This document shows positions 44,667-56,414 of a stretch of DNA of 64,000 nucleotides, one piece after another. Each line of letters begins with the position of its first letter. Position 1 is the stretch's first letter. The DNA lies in assembly GCA_963853835.1 (NCBI GenBank), contig OY970826.1, positions 72,720,929 to 72,784,928 on the forward strand, written 5' to 3'. Below the pieces are notes generated by a model. That model had not been told where the DNA came from. It ran no database searches and saw nothing but the letters and a program-made list of their open reading frames with translations. Both the position numbers and the translations under genes were made by a program. The stretch comes from Calendula officinalis (Eukaryota; Streptophyta; Magnoliopsida; Asterales; Asteraceae).

Positions 44667-45926
44667 ATGAATCACGATGGCGATATACGTTTTATAAGCC
44701 GGGCGTGGGAGAGAGCTCTTCTCATCAATGAACCAACTTATGATGAGCTCCTCCTCGAATTTTACTCTACCATAAAAATCGAACCCCGTGTAGCCATGAA
44801 GGATCCTCGCGCTCTTTCCATCCAATACCGAGTGGCAAACCAATGGGTCCATTGTAACCTCATTCAGTTTGCAATCAACTTAGGTATTTATACCGTAGAT
44901 GAAACTACATCCGGAAGTTTTAATCATTACATGAAGTGGTGTGCGACGAATGAGGTTAGAAATGTTGACGAATATTGGCGTCAAATCGGGGTTGGTGATT
45001 ACCGAATGGCTCATACAAAAGAGTCAAGCATTAGAAGCGGCACTCATCGGTATCTTCATAGAATGATTTCATACACCATCCGCCACCGAAACCAAGGGCC
45101 CGAAAAAGTTAACAAATACGATATGTGGTTGCTCCACCAACTCATAGACAAGAATGCGATAACGAATATTCCGTTCGTGATCGCCAAATTTTTGAGTACA
45201 CAAGGAAAGGGGCTAAAAGGGAAAAGTCCGATGGGTGCTGGTCACTATGTCACTCGTTTGGCTCAGGCCGCAATTGCCATTCCTCAAAGAGTTTGGGAGA
45301 GCATGACATATCGACCAATGGGGTCAATGGATGAGATATTGTTGTCGGGTATGCAAGTCTTTGTTAAGTTTGCGGGTGACTATGTTTGGAATGAACATCC
45401 CGGTGTGGAACATCCGGGAAGTGGTAGTGATAGTAGTGAGGATGATGGTGATGATGTGGATATGGACGATGCACCGGGTCACGAAATACCAATAGCGGGT
45501 CCAGACTTTGGTCAACCGGGACCAACGGGTCCCCAATTCGGGCATTCGGGCGCCTCGGGATCCGGGTCGGGTCAATCCTCGTTCGATCCTTACTTCTCGT
45601 ATAATCATATGGTCGAGAGGATGGACGCAATGCAAGTCGATGTCGCCTATGTTCGATCATCAAACGACCATTTGCAATCTAATGTCCAAAATCATATGCA
45701 ACGGTCGTACTACAATCAGATGCGGGTCAGGCAACAAGTGAGTTGGCAAACCGATGTTGCCAACTATAATCTATATCCCGATCAATTTCCCCGACCCCCA
45801 CCCTTTGATCATTCCAACATACCCACATGGGCACCGAGTTTCCCCGCACCACCAAACTACCCAAATTACGATGCTTGGTATCAAGACTCCAATTCTTGGT
45901 ACCATCCTTACCCACCACCGCAATGA
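44667..45926 (+). pseudogene. Third ORF, left arm of the inverted repeat (5' end missing)
   Basis: 419 residues, open to the normal stop. It starts inside the ORF at DHDGDIRF because the inversion junction (44671-44675) replaced the beginning; the ATG at 44667 lies in integrase-end sequence and is accidental. Conserved parts are intact: WERALLINEPTYDELLLEFYS, YMKWCATNEVRN, DMWLLHQLID. An acidic and Gly/Ser/Pro-rich middle and a Pro/Tyr-rich end (NWYQDSN-type) follow. Confidence 0.7.
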
Positions 45927-45949
45927 AGGCGAAGAGGCAGAAATAAAAA

Positions 45950-45980
<31 letters not shown>

Positions 45981-47177
45981 GTATTTCTGTTTTTGTTTGT
46001 TTGTTTAGGTGTTCGTCGTGATTGCTGTTTGTTTGTTTAGGTGTTCGTCGTGATTGCTGTTTGTTGAGGAATCTTGTAAACTGCTCCGGAATTCAAACTT
46101 CACCGAGAATGAACACAACACATCCTCAGGTCGTACACTTTCTTATGACTTCGATTTCTTAAATTTTGTCAAGTTTATTGCATTGGGGACAATGCAAACA
46201 CTTAAGTGTGGGAAGGGGGTGTATATAAAAAATCCACCATTTAAAATTCGTGAAATCTCGAAAAAAATTCATCTAAATACACGTAAACTACTTTTATTTA
46301 CATTAGCCAAATTTTTTTTTTAAAGACATTTCTCGATGTTATAAGGAAAAGCAAACCCGGAAAAATATTTCAATTTAAAAGATAAAATTTGTTCTTATGT
46401 TCAAAGTTTGTGGCTTTCTATTATTTTAAAAAATTTTTTTGGCAATTTATTCAATCTTTCATAGCTTAAGTAATACAATAGGTCTTGCACAAGTTAAAAC
46501 TTTAGCTTTTTAGGAAATTAGAGTTGGCAAAGCTAATCCTTGACAAAAATAGGTTGAGATTGGACTTTTAGTTTAGAAAAATCCTTTGTGTACTAAAATT
46601 AAGAATCGGTGAAAAGCCGATGATTAATATTAAGTTGATTAATGGAAGTTTTGCATTGGTGAGAACCCTTTCGGCCTAGTAAATTCGGACAAAGTCTATA
46701 ATAGAAAAATATTATAAGGGTTTATTAGAAAGTCGGGGTGAATGGTTTGACGACCTAAGCTTAATTATCTAAAAAATTCAAAAACTGAACAAATGCAGAA
46801 AAAAATGCATGAAATGAATGAATAGTTGCATTGGTAAAAAAATTAAACTAAGTTTTCAACAATAAACCTTGAGGTCGGGAATTTTCATAAAAAGTTAAAC
46901 TTTTAGGTTATGTAAGAATGAGTAGGTCTTAGGCTAGCAAAGGTTTAATAGGTTGACTGAAAGTCGATTAAAATGATATAGAGTTGGTTAACGCTGTACA
47001 CAAATCCGAATATAAAGGCCTTAACAAATTTTATCCGCTAAATAAATAGTTTTCCGATTTTTGTTTGAGTCATACATTGAAAGAAATGTCAAATAACATG
47101 ATCTTTAACTGTGGCTAGTGAAATTTATTTAATTGATGATTTGCTTGAGGACAAGCAAAGTTTAAGTGTGGGGATTT
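45927..47177 (+). other. Non-coding 3' region of the left arm, ending in the polypurine tract
   Basis: Contains an AATAAT microsatellite (45945-45977), a 37-base tandem duplication of GTTTGTTTGTTTAGGTGTTCGTCGTGATTGCT type (about 45990-46065), and AAGTGTGGGGATTT directly before the LTR. Confidence 0.6.
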
Positions 47178-48521
47178 TGATATTGACGTTTTTAGACACG
47201 TTCAAACCCGTCAATATCGACTATTTTGAGTACATTTTAGAAGCAAATACATGTGATATTACTCAATTATGTGTTTATTTTACATTTCAGGTGATATAGC
47301 GAAAGAGGTATCAAAAACGGGCCAAAAGATGAAGAAAAATACAAGATTTCAGGCCAAAAATAGTTCACGATCGTGAACTGATCGTGAACTATTCACGATC
47401 AGTCACCAAAATCTCTGAAGTGTGTTACCGATCGCCAACAAGAGTTAACGATCGGGATGTCATCAAAACGAAAAGTTCACGACGCGAACTATAGTTCGCG
47501 CCGTGAACTATGCGTGTCTGGTCGTGTTAAATGGCAGATCAAAGGGAAATGTTCAGTTATCTTTTGGACGTGTGTGTTTTTGGGCAGTTAAAGGATACAA
47601 ATTTTAGAGCATTTCATCAAGAAATTCTTCAAGATTATAGCAATTACTGATTTCTTATCATTTTGGAACAATTTGATGGTTGTAATTCTAATCTTTAACT
47701 CTTGTTTGTTGATTTCTAGCATGTCTATGTGCTAGTAATCTTTATATTCGCTATGTTTGGATGATTCTAGGATTAAGTATGGTTTAATTTTAGGGTTTGT
47801 TTGTGTTCAAAACAATTGTTGATGTTTAATTACTCTTCTTGGTTTAATTTATGAGTTTTCGTTTCTTTATCGTTGGTAATTGATTAAATTAGATATTGAC
47901 AACATTTGGTTCAATTGATTACTTCCCCAACTTTTCATTATGACCTAGTTGGTAATTCACTAGAAATAGGGATTAGAGACAAGATTCCAATAAGTTAGAT
48001 TAAACAAGAAGTTAAACCTTAGTAATGAAAATTCTATGTTAGAAGTCTTAGTTAATTCAATACGGTAATTTCAACAAATAGAAGTGTGATTAGTTATAAC
48101 TTTTGAGAGAAGAAATTCCTATTAGTTGTAATTAGTTTATTAAATGGAATTGAGAGAAATCTAATACCATGACTTCTAGAACATTAAACTAGCTGGTGCT
48201 CAATAACCATACTTAGAACTAGATGAATCCATACATAGTGAATATCCCTTAAATATCATTTCAAACGTTCAAATTTGCGTTTCTTGTCATTTCAAACATT
48301 AATTACATTTCATATAAATCAAAACATGAACAAAACTCTTTTCTTGATTAATTCTTTAACTTTCTTTAACTGGATTACATAAATTGTTCCCTGTGGATTC
48401 GATAACCCGAAATACTTACCTACCATATATTACCCACGATTAGGTATACTTACCTATGAATGTGGTAATCTAGATTAGTGGTATTTAGGAGCTTAAATTT
48501 TATAACTAGATCCAACACATC
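47178..48521 (+). repeat. Inner LTR in plus orientation (copy B)
   Basis: TGATATTGACG to CCAACACATC. Shares most diagnostic bases with copy C, although it has the extra TTCACGATCAG unit otherwise seen only in copy A. Head to head with copy C. Confidence 0.88.
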
Positions 48522-48538
48522 TAGGTAAGTATTATATG
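48522..48538. other. Filler at the centre of the inverted repeat
   Basis: Seventeen bases, TAGGTAAGTATTATATG, between two LTRs that face each other. The first eleven also occur inside the LTR (GGCTAGGTAAGTAT), so the filler looks copied from LTR sequence. Confidence 0.7.
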
Positions 48539-49850
48539 AAATTTAAGCTCCTAAATACCACTAATCTAGATTACCACATTCATAGGCAAGTATACCTAAT
48601 CGTGGGTAATATAGGCTAGGTAAGTATTTCGGGTTATCGAAACCACAGGGAACAATTTATGTAATCCAGTTAAAGAAAGTTAAAGAATTAATCAAGAAAA
48701 GAGTTTTGTTCATGTTTTGATTTATATGAAATGTAATTAATGTTTGAAATGACAAGAAACGCAAATTTGAACGTTTGAAATGATATTTAAGGGATATTCA
48801 CTATCTATGGATTCATCTAGTTCTAAGTATGGTTATTAAGCACCGGCTAGTTTAATGTTCTAGAAGTCATGGTATTAGATTTCTCTCAATTCCATTTAAT
48901 AAACTAATTACAACAAATAGGAATTTCTTCTCTCAAAAGTTATAACTAATCACACTTCTATTTGTTGAAATTATCGTCTTTAATTAACTAAGACTTCTAA
49001 CCTAGAATTTTCATTACTAGGGTTGAACTTCTTGTTTAATCTAACTTATTGGAATCTTGTCTCTAATCCCTATTTCTAGTGAATTACCAACTAGGTCATA
49101 ATGAAAAGTTGGGGAAGTAATCAATTGAACCAAATGTTGTCAATATCTAATGTAATCAATTACCAACGATAAAGAAACGAAAACTCATAAATTAAACCAA
49201 GAAGAGTAATTAAACATCAACAATCGTTTTGAACACAAACAAACCCTAAAATTAAACCATACTTAATCCTAGAATCATCCAAACATAGCGAATATAAAGA
49301 TTACTAGCACATAGACATGCTAGAAATCAACAAACAAGAGTTAAAGATTAGAATTACAACCATCAAATTGTTCCAAAATGATAAGAAATCAGTAATTGCT
49401 ATAATCTTGAAGAATTTCTTGATGAAATGCTCTAAAATTCGTATCCTTTAACTGCCCAAAAACACACACGTCCAAAAGATAACTGAACATTTCCCTTTGA
49501 TCTGCCATTTAACACGACCAGACACGCATAGTTCACGGCGCGAACTATAGTTCGCGTCGTGAACTTTTCGTTTTGATGACATCCCGATCGTTAACTCTTG
49601 TTGGTGATCGGTAACACACTTCAGAGATTTTGGTGACTGATCGTGAATAGTTCACGATCGTGAACTATTATTGGCCTGAAATCTTGTATTTTTCTTCATC
49701 TTTTGGCCCGTTTTTTAAACCTCTTTCGCTATATCACCTGAAATGTAAAATAAACACATAATTGAGTAATATCACATGTATTTGCTTCTAAAACGTACTC
49801 AAAATAGACGATATTGACAGGTTTGAACGTGTCTAAAAACGTCAATATCA
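48539..49850 (-). repeat. Inner LTR in minus orientation (copy C), outer 22 bases missing
   Basis: Begins at AAATTTAAGCTCC, which is base 23 or so of a full LTR, and ends CAATATCA. The right arm polypurine tract follows. Confidence 0.88.
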
Positions 49851-51028
49851 AAATCCCCACACTTAAACTTTGCTTGTCCTCAAGCAAATCATCAATTAAA
49901 TAAATTTCACTAGCCACAGTTAAAGATCATGTTATTTGACATTTCTTTCAATGTATGACTCAAACAAAAATCGGAAAACTATTTATTTAGCGGATAAAAT
50001 TTGTTAAGGCCTTTATAATCGGATTTGTGTACAGCGTTAACCAACTCTATATCATTTTAATCGACTTTCAGTCAACCTATTAAACCTTTGCTAGCCTAAG
50101 ACCTACTCATTCTTACATAACCTAAAAGTTTAACTTTTTATGAAAATTCCTGACCTCAAGGTTTATTGTTGAAAACTTAGTTTAAATTTTTTTACCAATG
50201 CAACCATTCATTCATTTCATGCATTTTTTTTTGCATTTGTTCAGTTTTTGAATTTTTTAGATAATTAAGCTTGGGTCATCAAACCATTCACCCCGACTTT
50301 CTAATAAACCCATATAATATTTTTCTATTATAGACTTTGTCCGAATTTACTAGGCCGAAGGGGTTCTCACCAATGCAAAACTTCCATTCCTCAACTTAAT
50401 ATTAATCATCGGCTTTTCACCGATTTTTATTTTTAGTACACAAAGGATTTTTCTAAACTAAAAGTCCAATCTCAACCTATTTTTGTCAGGGATTAGCTTT
50501 GCCAACTCTAATTTCCTAAAAAGCTAAAGTTTTAACTTGTGCAAGACCTATTGTATTACTTAAGCTATGAAAGCCACAAACTTTGAACATAAAAACTAGA
50601 ACAAATTTTATCTTTTAAATTGAAATATTTTTCCGGGTTTGCTTTTCCTCATAACATCGAGAAATGTCTTAAAAAAAATTTTGGCTAATGTAAATAAAAG
50701 TAGTTTACGTGTATTTAGATGAATTTTTTCGAGATTTCACAAATTTTAAATGGTGGATTTTTTATATACACCCCCTTCCCACACTTAAGTGTTTGCATTG
50801 TCCCCAATGCAATAAACTTGACAAAATTTAGGAAATCGAAGTCATAAGAAAGTGTACGACCTGAGGATGTGTTGTGTTCATTCTCGGTGAAGTTTGAATT
50901 CCGGAGCAGTTTACAAGATTCCTCAACAAACAGCAATCACGACGAACACCTAAACAAACAAACAAAAACAGAAATACTTTTTTTTTATTATTATTATTAT
51001 TTTTATTTTTATTTCTGCCTCTTCGCCT
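49851..51028 (-). other. Non-coding 3' region of the right arm
   Basis: Between third-ORF stop and LTR. Nearly the same as 45927-47177 inverted and 40700-41912. It includes an ATT microsatellite near 50985-51020 and AAGTGTGGGGATTT (minus strand) at the LTR edge. Confidence 0.55.
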
Positions 51029-52609
51029 TCATTGCGGTGGTGGGTAAGGATGGTACCAAGAATTGGAGTCTTGATACCAAGCATCGTAATTTGGGTAGTT
51101 TGGTGGTGCGGGGACACTCGGTGCCCATGTGGGTATGTTGGAATGATCAAAGGGTGGGGGTCGGGGAAATTGATCGGGATATAGATTATAGTTGGCAACA
51201 TCGGTTTGCCAACTCACTTGTTGCCCGACCCGCATCTGATTGTAGTACGAACGTTGCATATGATTTTGGACATTAGATTGCAAATGGTCGTTTGATGATC
51301 GAACATAGGCGACATCGACTTGCATCGCGTCCATCCTCTCGCCCATTTGATTATACGAGAAGTAAGGATCGAACGAGGATTGACCCGACCCGGATCCCGA
51401 GGCGCCCGAATGCCCGAATTGGGGACCCGTTGGTCCCGGTTGACCAAAGTCTTGACCCGCTATTGGTATTTCGTGACCCGGTGCATCGTCCATATCCACA
51501 TCATCATCACCATCATCCTCACTACTATCACTACCACTTCCCGGATGTTCCACACCGGGATGTTCATTCCAAACATAGTCACCCGCAAACTTAACAATGA
51601 CTTGCATACCCGACAACAATATCTCATCCATTGACCCCATTGGTCGATATGTCATGCTCTCCCAAACTCTTTGAGGAATGGCAATTGCGGCCCGAGCCAA
51701 ACGAGTGACATAGTGACCGGCACCCATCGGACTTTTCCCTTTTAGCCCCTTTCCTTGTGTATTCAAAAATTTGGCGATCACGAACGGAATATTCGTTATC
51801 GCATTCTTGTCTATGAGTTGATGGAGCAACCACATATCGTATTTGTTAACTTTTTCGGGACCTTGGTTGCGGTGGCGGATGGTGTATGAAATCATTCTAT
51901 GAAGATACCGATGAGTGCCGCTTCTAATGCTTGACTCTTTTGTATGAGCCATTCGGTAATCACCAACCCCGATTTGACGCCAATATTCGTCAACATTTCT
52001 AACCTCATTCGTCGCACACCACTTCATATAATGATTAAAACTTCCGGATGTGGTTTCATCTACGGTATAAGTACCTAAGTTGATTGCAAACTGAATGAGG
52101 TTACAATGGACCCATTGGTTTGCCACTCGGTATTGGATGGAAAGAGCACGAGGATCCTTCATGGCTACACGGGGTTCAAATTTTATAGTAGAGTAAAATT
52201 CGAGGAGAAGCTTATCATAAGTTGGTTCATTGATGAGATAAGCTCTCTCCCACGCCCGGCATATAAAACGTATAGCGCCATCGTGATCTCTATGATAACG
52301 AACCAGGTAACTTTCAATATCCGCCCTTCGACTTACCGCATCTAACAATTCCAAATCAACACACCTTCCCACAACTACTTTTTTGTGTGAGAGTTTATTT
52401 TTCCTACTCTCACAATCCTGTGCAAGACCCTCTCGAGGTGCATTCTCAAAGTTTAGGAAGATGTGTTCCCTATTAACTTTAAGAATGGTCGGGAACCCAT
52501 CGGCTAAGAGTGCGGGCCCCGGTGCGGGTTCTGGGACAGGTGAAGGTGCCCGTGCACGTCCGCGCCCGCGGCCACCGGCCGATGTGGAGGCAGCGGTCTT
52601 TTGTTGCTT
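51029..52609 (-). CDS. Third ORF of the Athila-like element (env-position protein), intact copy
   Basis: Open from codon 52609 to the stop at 51029, with the first ATG at 52372 (447 residues from there). The part before that ATG is Arg/Gly/Pro-rich (RGRGRARAPSPVPEP) and seems to belong to the protein. Upstream, TTTGATGTAG at 52610 looks like a splice acceptor and also closes the frame, so the mRNA may be spliced or start internally. The conserved part holds WERAYLINEPTYDKLLLEFYS, NQWVHCNLIQFAINLGTY, YWRQIGVGDYRMAH and IRHRNQGPEKVNKYDMWLLHQ. This is the ORF found after pol in Athila-like elements (ATHILA ORF class). An acidic segment (DSSEDDGDDDVDMDD) and a Pro/Tyr-rich tail follow. No clear membrane segment or signal peptide was seen, so envelope function is not supported. 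Confidence 0.75.
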   Translation of the reverse strand, partial: KQQKTAASTSAGGRGRGRARAPSPVPEPAPGPALLADGFPTILKVNREHIFLNFENAPREGLAQDCESRKNKLSHKKVVVGRCVDLELLDAVSRRADIESYLVRYHRDHDGAIRFICRAWERAYLINEPTYDKLLLEFYSTIKFEPRVAMKDPRALSIQYRVANQWVHCNLIQFAINLGTYTVDETTSGSFNHYMKWCATNEVRNVDEYWRQIGVGDYRMAHTKESSIRSGTHRYLHRMISYTIRHRNQGPEKVNKYDMWLLHQLIDKNAITNIPFVIAKFLNTQGKGLKGKSPMGAGHYVTRLARAAIAIPQRVWESMTYRPMGSMDEILLSGMQVIVKFAGDYVWNEHPGVEHPGSGSDSSEDDGDDDVDMDDAPGHEIPIAGQDFGQPGPTGPQFGHSGASGSGSGQSSFDPYFSYNQMGERMDAMQVDVAYVRSSNDHLQSNVQNHMQRSYYNQMRVGQQVSWQTDVANYNLYPDQFPRPPPFDHSNIPTWAPSVPAPPNYPNYDAWYQDSNSWYHPYPPPQ

Positions 52610-53339
52610 CTACATCAAAGACAATAATCACAATGTTAAGAATATAAATATGAAAGAATGGAAGGGTGTCTAATTATGTAAAACATGAATGTAAATGATG
52701 TTAACCCTTCCCACACTTAGTTTTAAAAAATAAGAAAATTGAAAATAAAATTAAAGATTTGACATTGTTAATTAAATTTTATTTCAATTTGATTTAAAAA
52801 CTAAGTGTTATAAACATATTAACATTGTAAAAACAGTGCCTTTGTTAATATTCTTGACATAACTTTGAACAAAAGACTTGACATTTGGTGTGTCCAATTT
52901 TATCCAACCCGAGTTGTTAAACTAGTCATCTAGAATATTGAAAATTGAAGTATGATAACTAGTTTAACAACTTAAATCTAACTTGAACACTTGCCAAAAA
53001 TCCAAAATTTAACCCAATTTGTCCACAATTTCCCAATTTCATACAATGTAGGTCTAAAAATCTACTAATCTTAAGAGGTTTTGACTAACTAAGCACAAAG
53101 ATTGTAAATTTCAACTAGGGTTCAACTACAAGTTTACTATTAAGCACAAAGAACTAAGATTTAACTCAAAAAGTTCAAGAACATGTCAAAAATTTCGGAC
53201 CTATACCGAAATAATTGAAGAATCTATGAAGAAAATTAGAAGAACTAACCCTTGGACCCATGGAGATGAAGATTTGATGAAAAAATCGGAGGATTTGGAA
53301 GAGAAAAGAGTGAAATCGGGTAGAAATTGGGAGTAGCTG
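52610..53339 (-). other. Spacer between integrase and third ORF
   Basis: AT-rich and non-coding. In element direction it leads from the CG-palindrome/TATA module to the acceptor-like site at 52610, so it could be leader or intron of a third-ORF transcript. Confidence 0.45.
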
Positions 53340-53600
53340 CACTGCCGTTCACGAAATGGGGCTAGGGTTCACGTTTGAGAAATGCTGGAGGAGAAAACGA
53401 CGGATTTATACAAAGCAAAGTTCGCGACGCCATCTTGTTCCCGATCGGGAACTATGCGTGACCCGAATGGGTCAAACCGGGTCGACCCGAATCCGAATCG
53501 CTACCCGGAACGTGAACTGATCGCTAACTCTTCACGCCAAAGAGCCCAACTCGCTGGAAGCACTTCACGATCGGGAGGAAAGTTCACGCCGTGAACTTTC
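53340..53600 (-). promoter_or_regulatory. Candidate internal promoter: CG palindromes plus TATA box
   Basis: In element (minus) direction: GTTCACGGCGTGAAC, CCCGATCGTGAAG, CACGTTCCGG, CACGCATAGTTCCCGATCGGGAAC and GGCGTCGCGAAC, followed by TATAAAT at 53410-53404, then CT-rich sequence and CCCTAGCCCC. This repeats the order seen in the LTRs of the other family (palindromes, TATA, CTAGGG-type leader). It lies between pol and the third ORF, where a separate promoter would make sense. Inference only. Confidence 0.4.
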
Positions 53601-53810
53601 CCCCTACCAGACACTTACGAATTTTTTAAAGAAAGCAGAAATTAGCGAATGGTATTCACCAAATGACTAAATCGAGCAGAAATAAAACACTAACAACTGA
53701 AACAAAAATGCAGAACGGAAAGGGAATAAACCACAATACACACGGGTTGCCTCCCGAGAAGCGCTTCAAAGATTAATGAGTCTAAAGCTCGACTCGATGC
53801 TACTCTCTTC

Positions 53811-56414
53811 TCACTTACGAGCACCAACCGAGATGAAATGAATCACCTCTTCTTCTTCCAACTTCTCCTTCTCAAAATTACCATTTCCTTCATGATAAAG
53901 TTTCAAACGGTGACCATTTATGCTAAAACGGCCACTATCACAAATGTGCTCCACATACCCGGAAGGTTTTTGTTGGACAACGGTGTAAGGACCGGCCCAT
54001 TTGGATTTAAGCTTTCCGGGAGAAAACTTATAACGAGATTGATAAATTAGGACTTTATCTCCCGGTTTGAAACATTTGAAGGTTTTCAATTTATTGTCAT
54101 GCCAACGTTTCGTATTTTCTTTGTAAATTCGAGAATTCTCGTAGGCATGAGATCTTTCTTCGGTAAGAACATTTAATTGGAATTTGTGGTTGTTACCCGC
54201 CATGATTACATCCATGTTACATTCTTGAAGAGCCCAAAAGGCTTTGTGTTCAATTTCGATCGGAATGTGACATGCTTTCCCGTAAACCATACGGTACGGG
54301 GTGTAACCAGTAGGCGTTTTGAACGCGGTTCGGAATGCCCAAAGAGCATCATCTAACTTTTGAGACCAAATTTTTGGATTTCGATCAATGGTTTTCTCAA
54401 GGATCCTCTTAAGTGCTCGATTAGTGTTTTCAACTTGTCCACTTGTTTGTGGATGATAAGAAGTTGAAAAACGGTGATGGACACCATATCTTTGCAAAGT
54501 TTTCTCCATTAAGTGATTGGCAAAATGAGTGCCCCAATCACTAATGAGAGCATGAGGACATCCGAACCTACAAAAGAGAGCTTGAACGAATTTGACTACG
54601 ACCCGGGCATCATTTGTTGGTAATGCTTTTGCCTCGGCCCATTTTGAGACGTAGTCGACGGCTACAAGAATGTACTTATTACCATGGGAGCTCGGGAATG
54701 GACCCATAAAATCAATGCCCCAAACATCGAACACCTCACAAACTTGAATGCTATGTTGAGGCATTTCGTCTCGTTTGGAGATGCTACCCGTTCTTTGGCA
54801 AGCATCACGAGCCTTGACCAATTTATATGAGTCTTTAAAAATTGTAGGCCAATAAAATCCCGCATCTAATACTTTCCGGGCGGTAAGGTTAGGTCCGAAG
54901 TGGCCCCCGGTGGGTCCCTTATGACATTCGTTGAGAATAACATAAGCTTCCTCACCGTACACACATCGCCTATGAACAAAATCAGGCCCGACCCGGAATA
55001 AGTAAGGATTCTCCCAATAATAGTACTTGAGATCAGAGAAAAATTTCCCTTTTTGTTGATGAGTCAAACCCTTTACAAGGATACCCGCCGCCAAATAATT
55101 TGCCATGTCGGCGAACCACGGGTCATCAGACACTTGTAAAGCATTGACTACTTCAAGGAATTCATCGGGAAATTTGTCATTTATCTCATTTTCATCACAT
55201 TCCTCCAAATATGGATTTTCGAGGCGGGATAAATGATCGGCTGCAAGGTTTTCCGCCCCTTTTTTATCCTTGATCGCAATGTCGAATTCTTGCAAGAGGA
55301 GAATCCAACGTATGAGTCGAGGTTTGGCGTCTTGCTTAGCAAAGAGATGTTTCAATGCGGGAATGATCGGTGTATACAATGGTTTTCGACAACACAAGGT
55401 AGGGTCAAAATTTGTCAAAAGCGAACACAACCGCAAGTAATTCGTTTTCGGTGGTTGTATAGTTCACTTGAGCACCATTGAGTGTTCGGCTAGCATAATA
55501 GATTGGTTGAAAGTGATTGTTCTTTCTTTGCCCCAACACCGCACCGAGTGCATAATCACTCGCATCGCACATCAACTCAAATGGTAATTCCCAATCGGGA
55601 GAAACCATGATCGGAGCCTCGGTAAGTTTTTCCTTTATCAAATCAAAGGATTCTACACATTCGTTCGAGAAAACGAATGGTATATCCTTCTCAAGTAAAT
55701 GGGTCATGGGTCGGTGATTTTAGAAAAATCTTTGATAAACCGACGGTAAAAACCCGCATGACCAAGGAAACTCCTCACGGCTTTCACATTCGAGGGCGGA
55801 GGTAGCTTAGATATGACATCTATTTTAGCTTTATCTACCTCAATTCCCTTCTCAGAAATTTTATGTCCTAACACGATGCTTTCTCGCACCATGAAGTGAC
55901 ATTTCTCCCAATTAAGCACTAAATTGGATTCCTCACACCTTCTCAATATCCTCTCAAGATTTGCTAGACATGAAGTAAATGAGTTCCCGAAAACCGAGAA
56001 GTCATCCATGAATACTTCCATACAATCCTCTATCATGTCTTGGAAAATAGCCGTCATGCAACGTTGGAACGTGGCCGGAGCGTTGCATAGACCAAACGGC
56101 ATTCTCCTATAAGCAAATGTACCAAAGGGGCACGTGAATGTGGTTTTTTCTTGATCTAAGGGGTCGATTGGGATCTGAAAATAGCCGGAAAAGCCATCGA
56201 GGAAACAATAAAAGTTGTTTCCCGCGAGTCGTTCCAACATTTGATCAATGAACGGTAAAGGAAAATGATCCTTACGGGTGGCATCATTTAGCTTGCGGTA
56301 ATCAATACACACACGCCAACCCGTGGCAGTTCGAGTAGGGATTAGTTCACCCTTCTCATTTTTGATAACTGTCATACCCCCTTTTTCGGTACAACTTGTA
56401 CCGGGCTCACCCAC
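53811..56414 (-). pseudogene. Ty3/gypsy reverse transcriptase, RNase H and integrase, with three frame breaks and a stop
   Basis: Reverse transcriptase (55704-56414) has RVCIDYRKLND, FPLPFIDQML and the catalytic VFMDDFSVFG with both Asp. RNase H (55405-55707 and on) begins CDASDYALGAVLGQ. Integrase (in 53811-55436) has an HHCC zinc module, WGIDFMGPFPSSHGN with the first catalytic Asp, an ALISDWGTHF segment with the second, and HPQTSGQVENTNR with the Glu. Breaks: one base lost in the A/G run at about 56385-56395, one base lost at about 55705-55712, a TGA replacing Arg at about 55407, and one base gained at 55357-55362. Each is a small recent change, so the enzyme part was functional not long ago. 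Sequencing error at the homopolymer is possible. Confidence 0.85.

Larger units (their letters stand above)
40700..44675 (-). other. Outer copy of the element's 3' region
   Basis: Runs from the polypurine tract through non-coding sequence, the broken third ORF and the spacer to the last bases of integrase. It corresponds to 49851-53846 but lacks about 35-40 bases present there near 53020-53060. At 44671-44675 (ATCAC) it switches to plus-oriented third-ORF sequence. Confidence 0.8.

Noticed and set aside
48530..48540. The inverted repeat as a pure fold-back sequencing artefact
   Set aside because: The arms differ by single bases and by an 11-bp LTR unit, and the centre has filler. An artefact would give near-identical arms. 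It remains worth checking with reads.
40578..49917. Small ORF of 62 codons beginning MASEIYLIDD, conserved three times (40578-40766, 47111-47299, 49729-49917)
   Set aside because: It runs across the polypurine tract into the LTR. Conservation follows from the shared retroelement DNA, and there is no domain or codon signal.
42167..51634. His- and Pro-rich open frames opposite the third ORF
   Set aside because: They are antisense shadows of an acidic (GAT/GAC-rich) coding segment, which reads as His codons on the other strand.
51029..52609. Third ORF as a retroviral envelope
   Set aside because: No convincing signal peptide, membrane span or cleavage site was seen. Only its position after pol suggests this, so it is called an env-position ORF.
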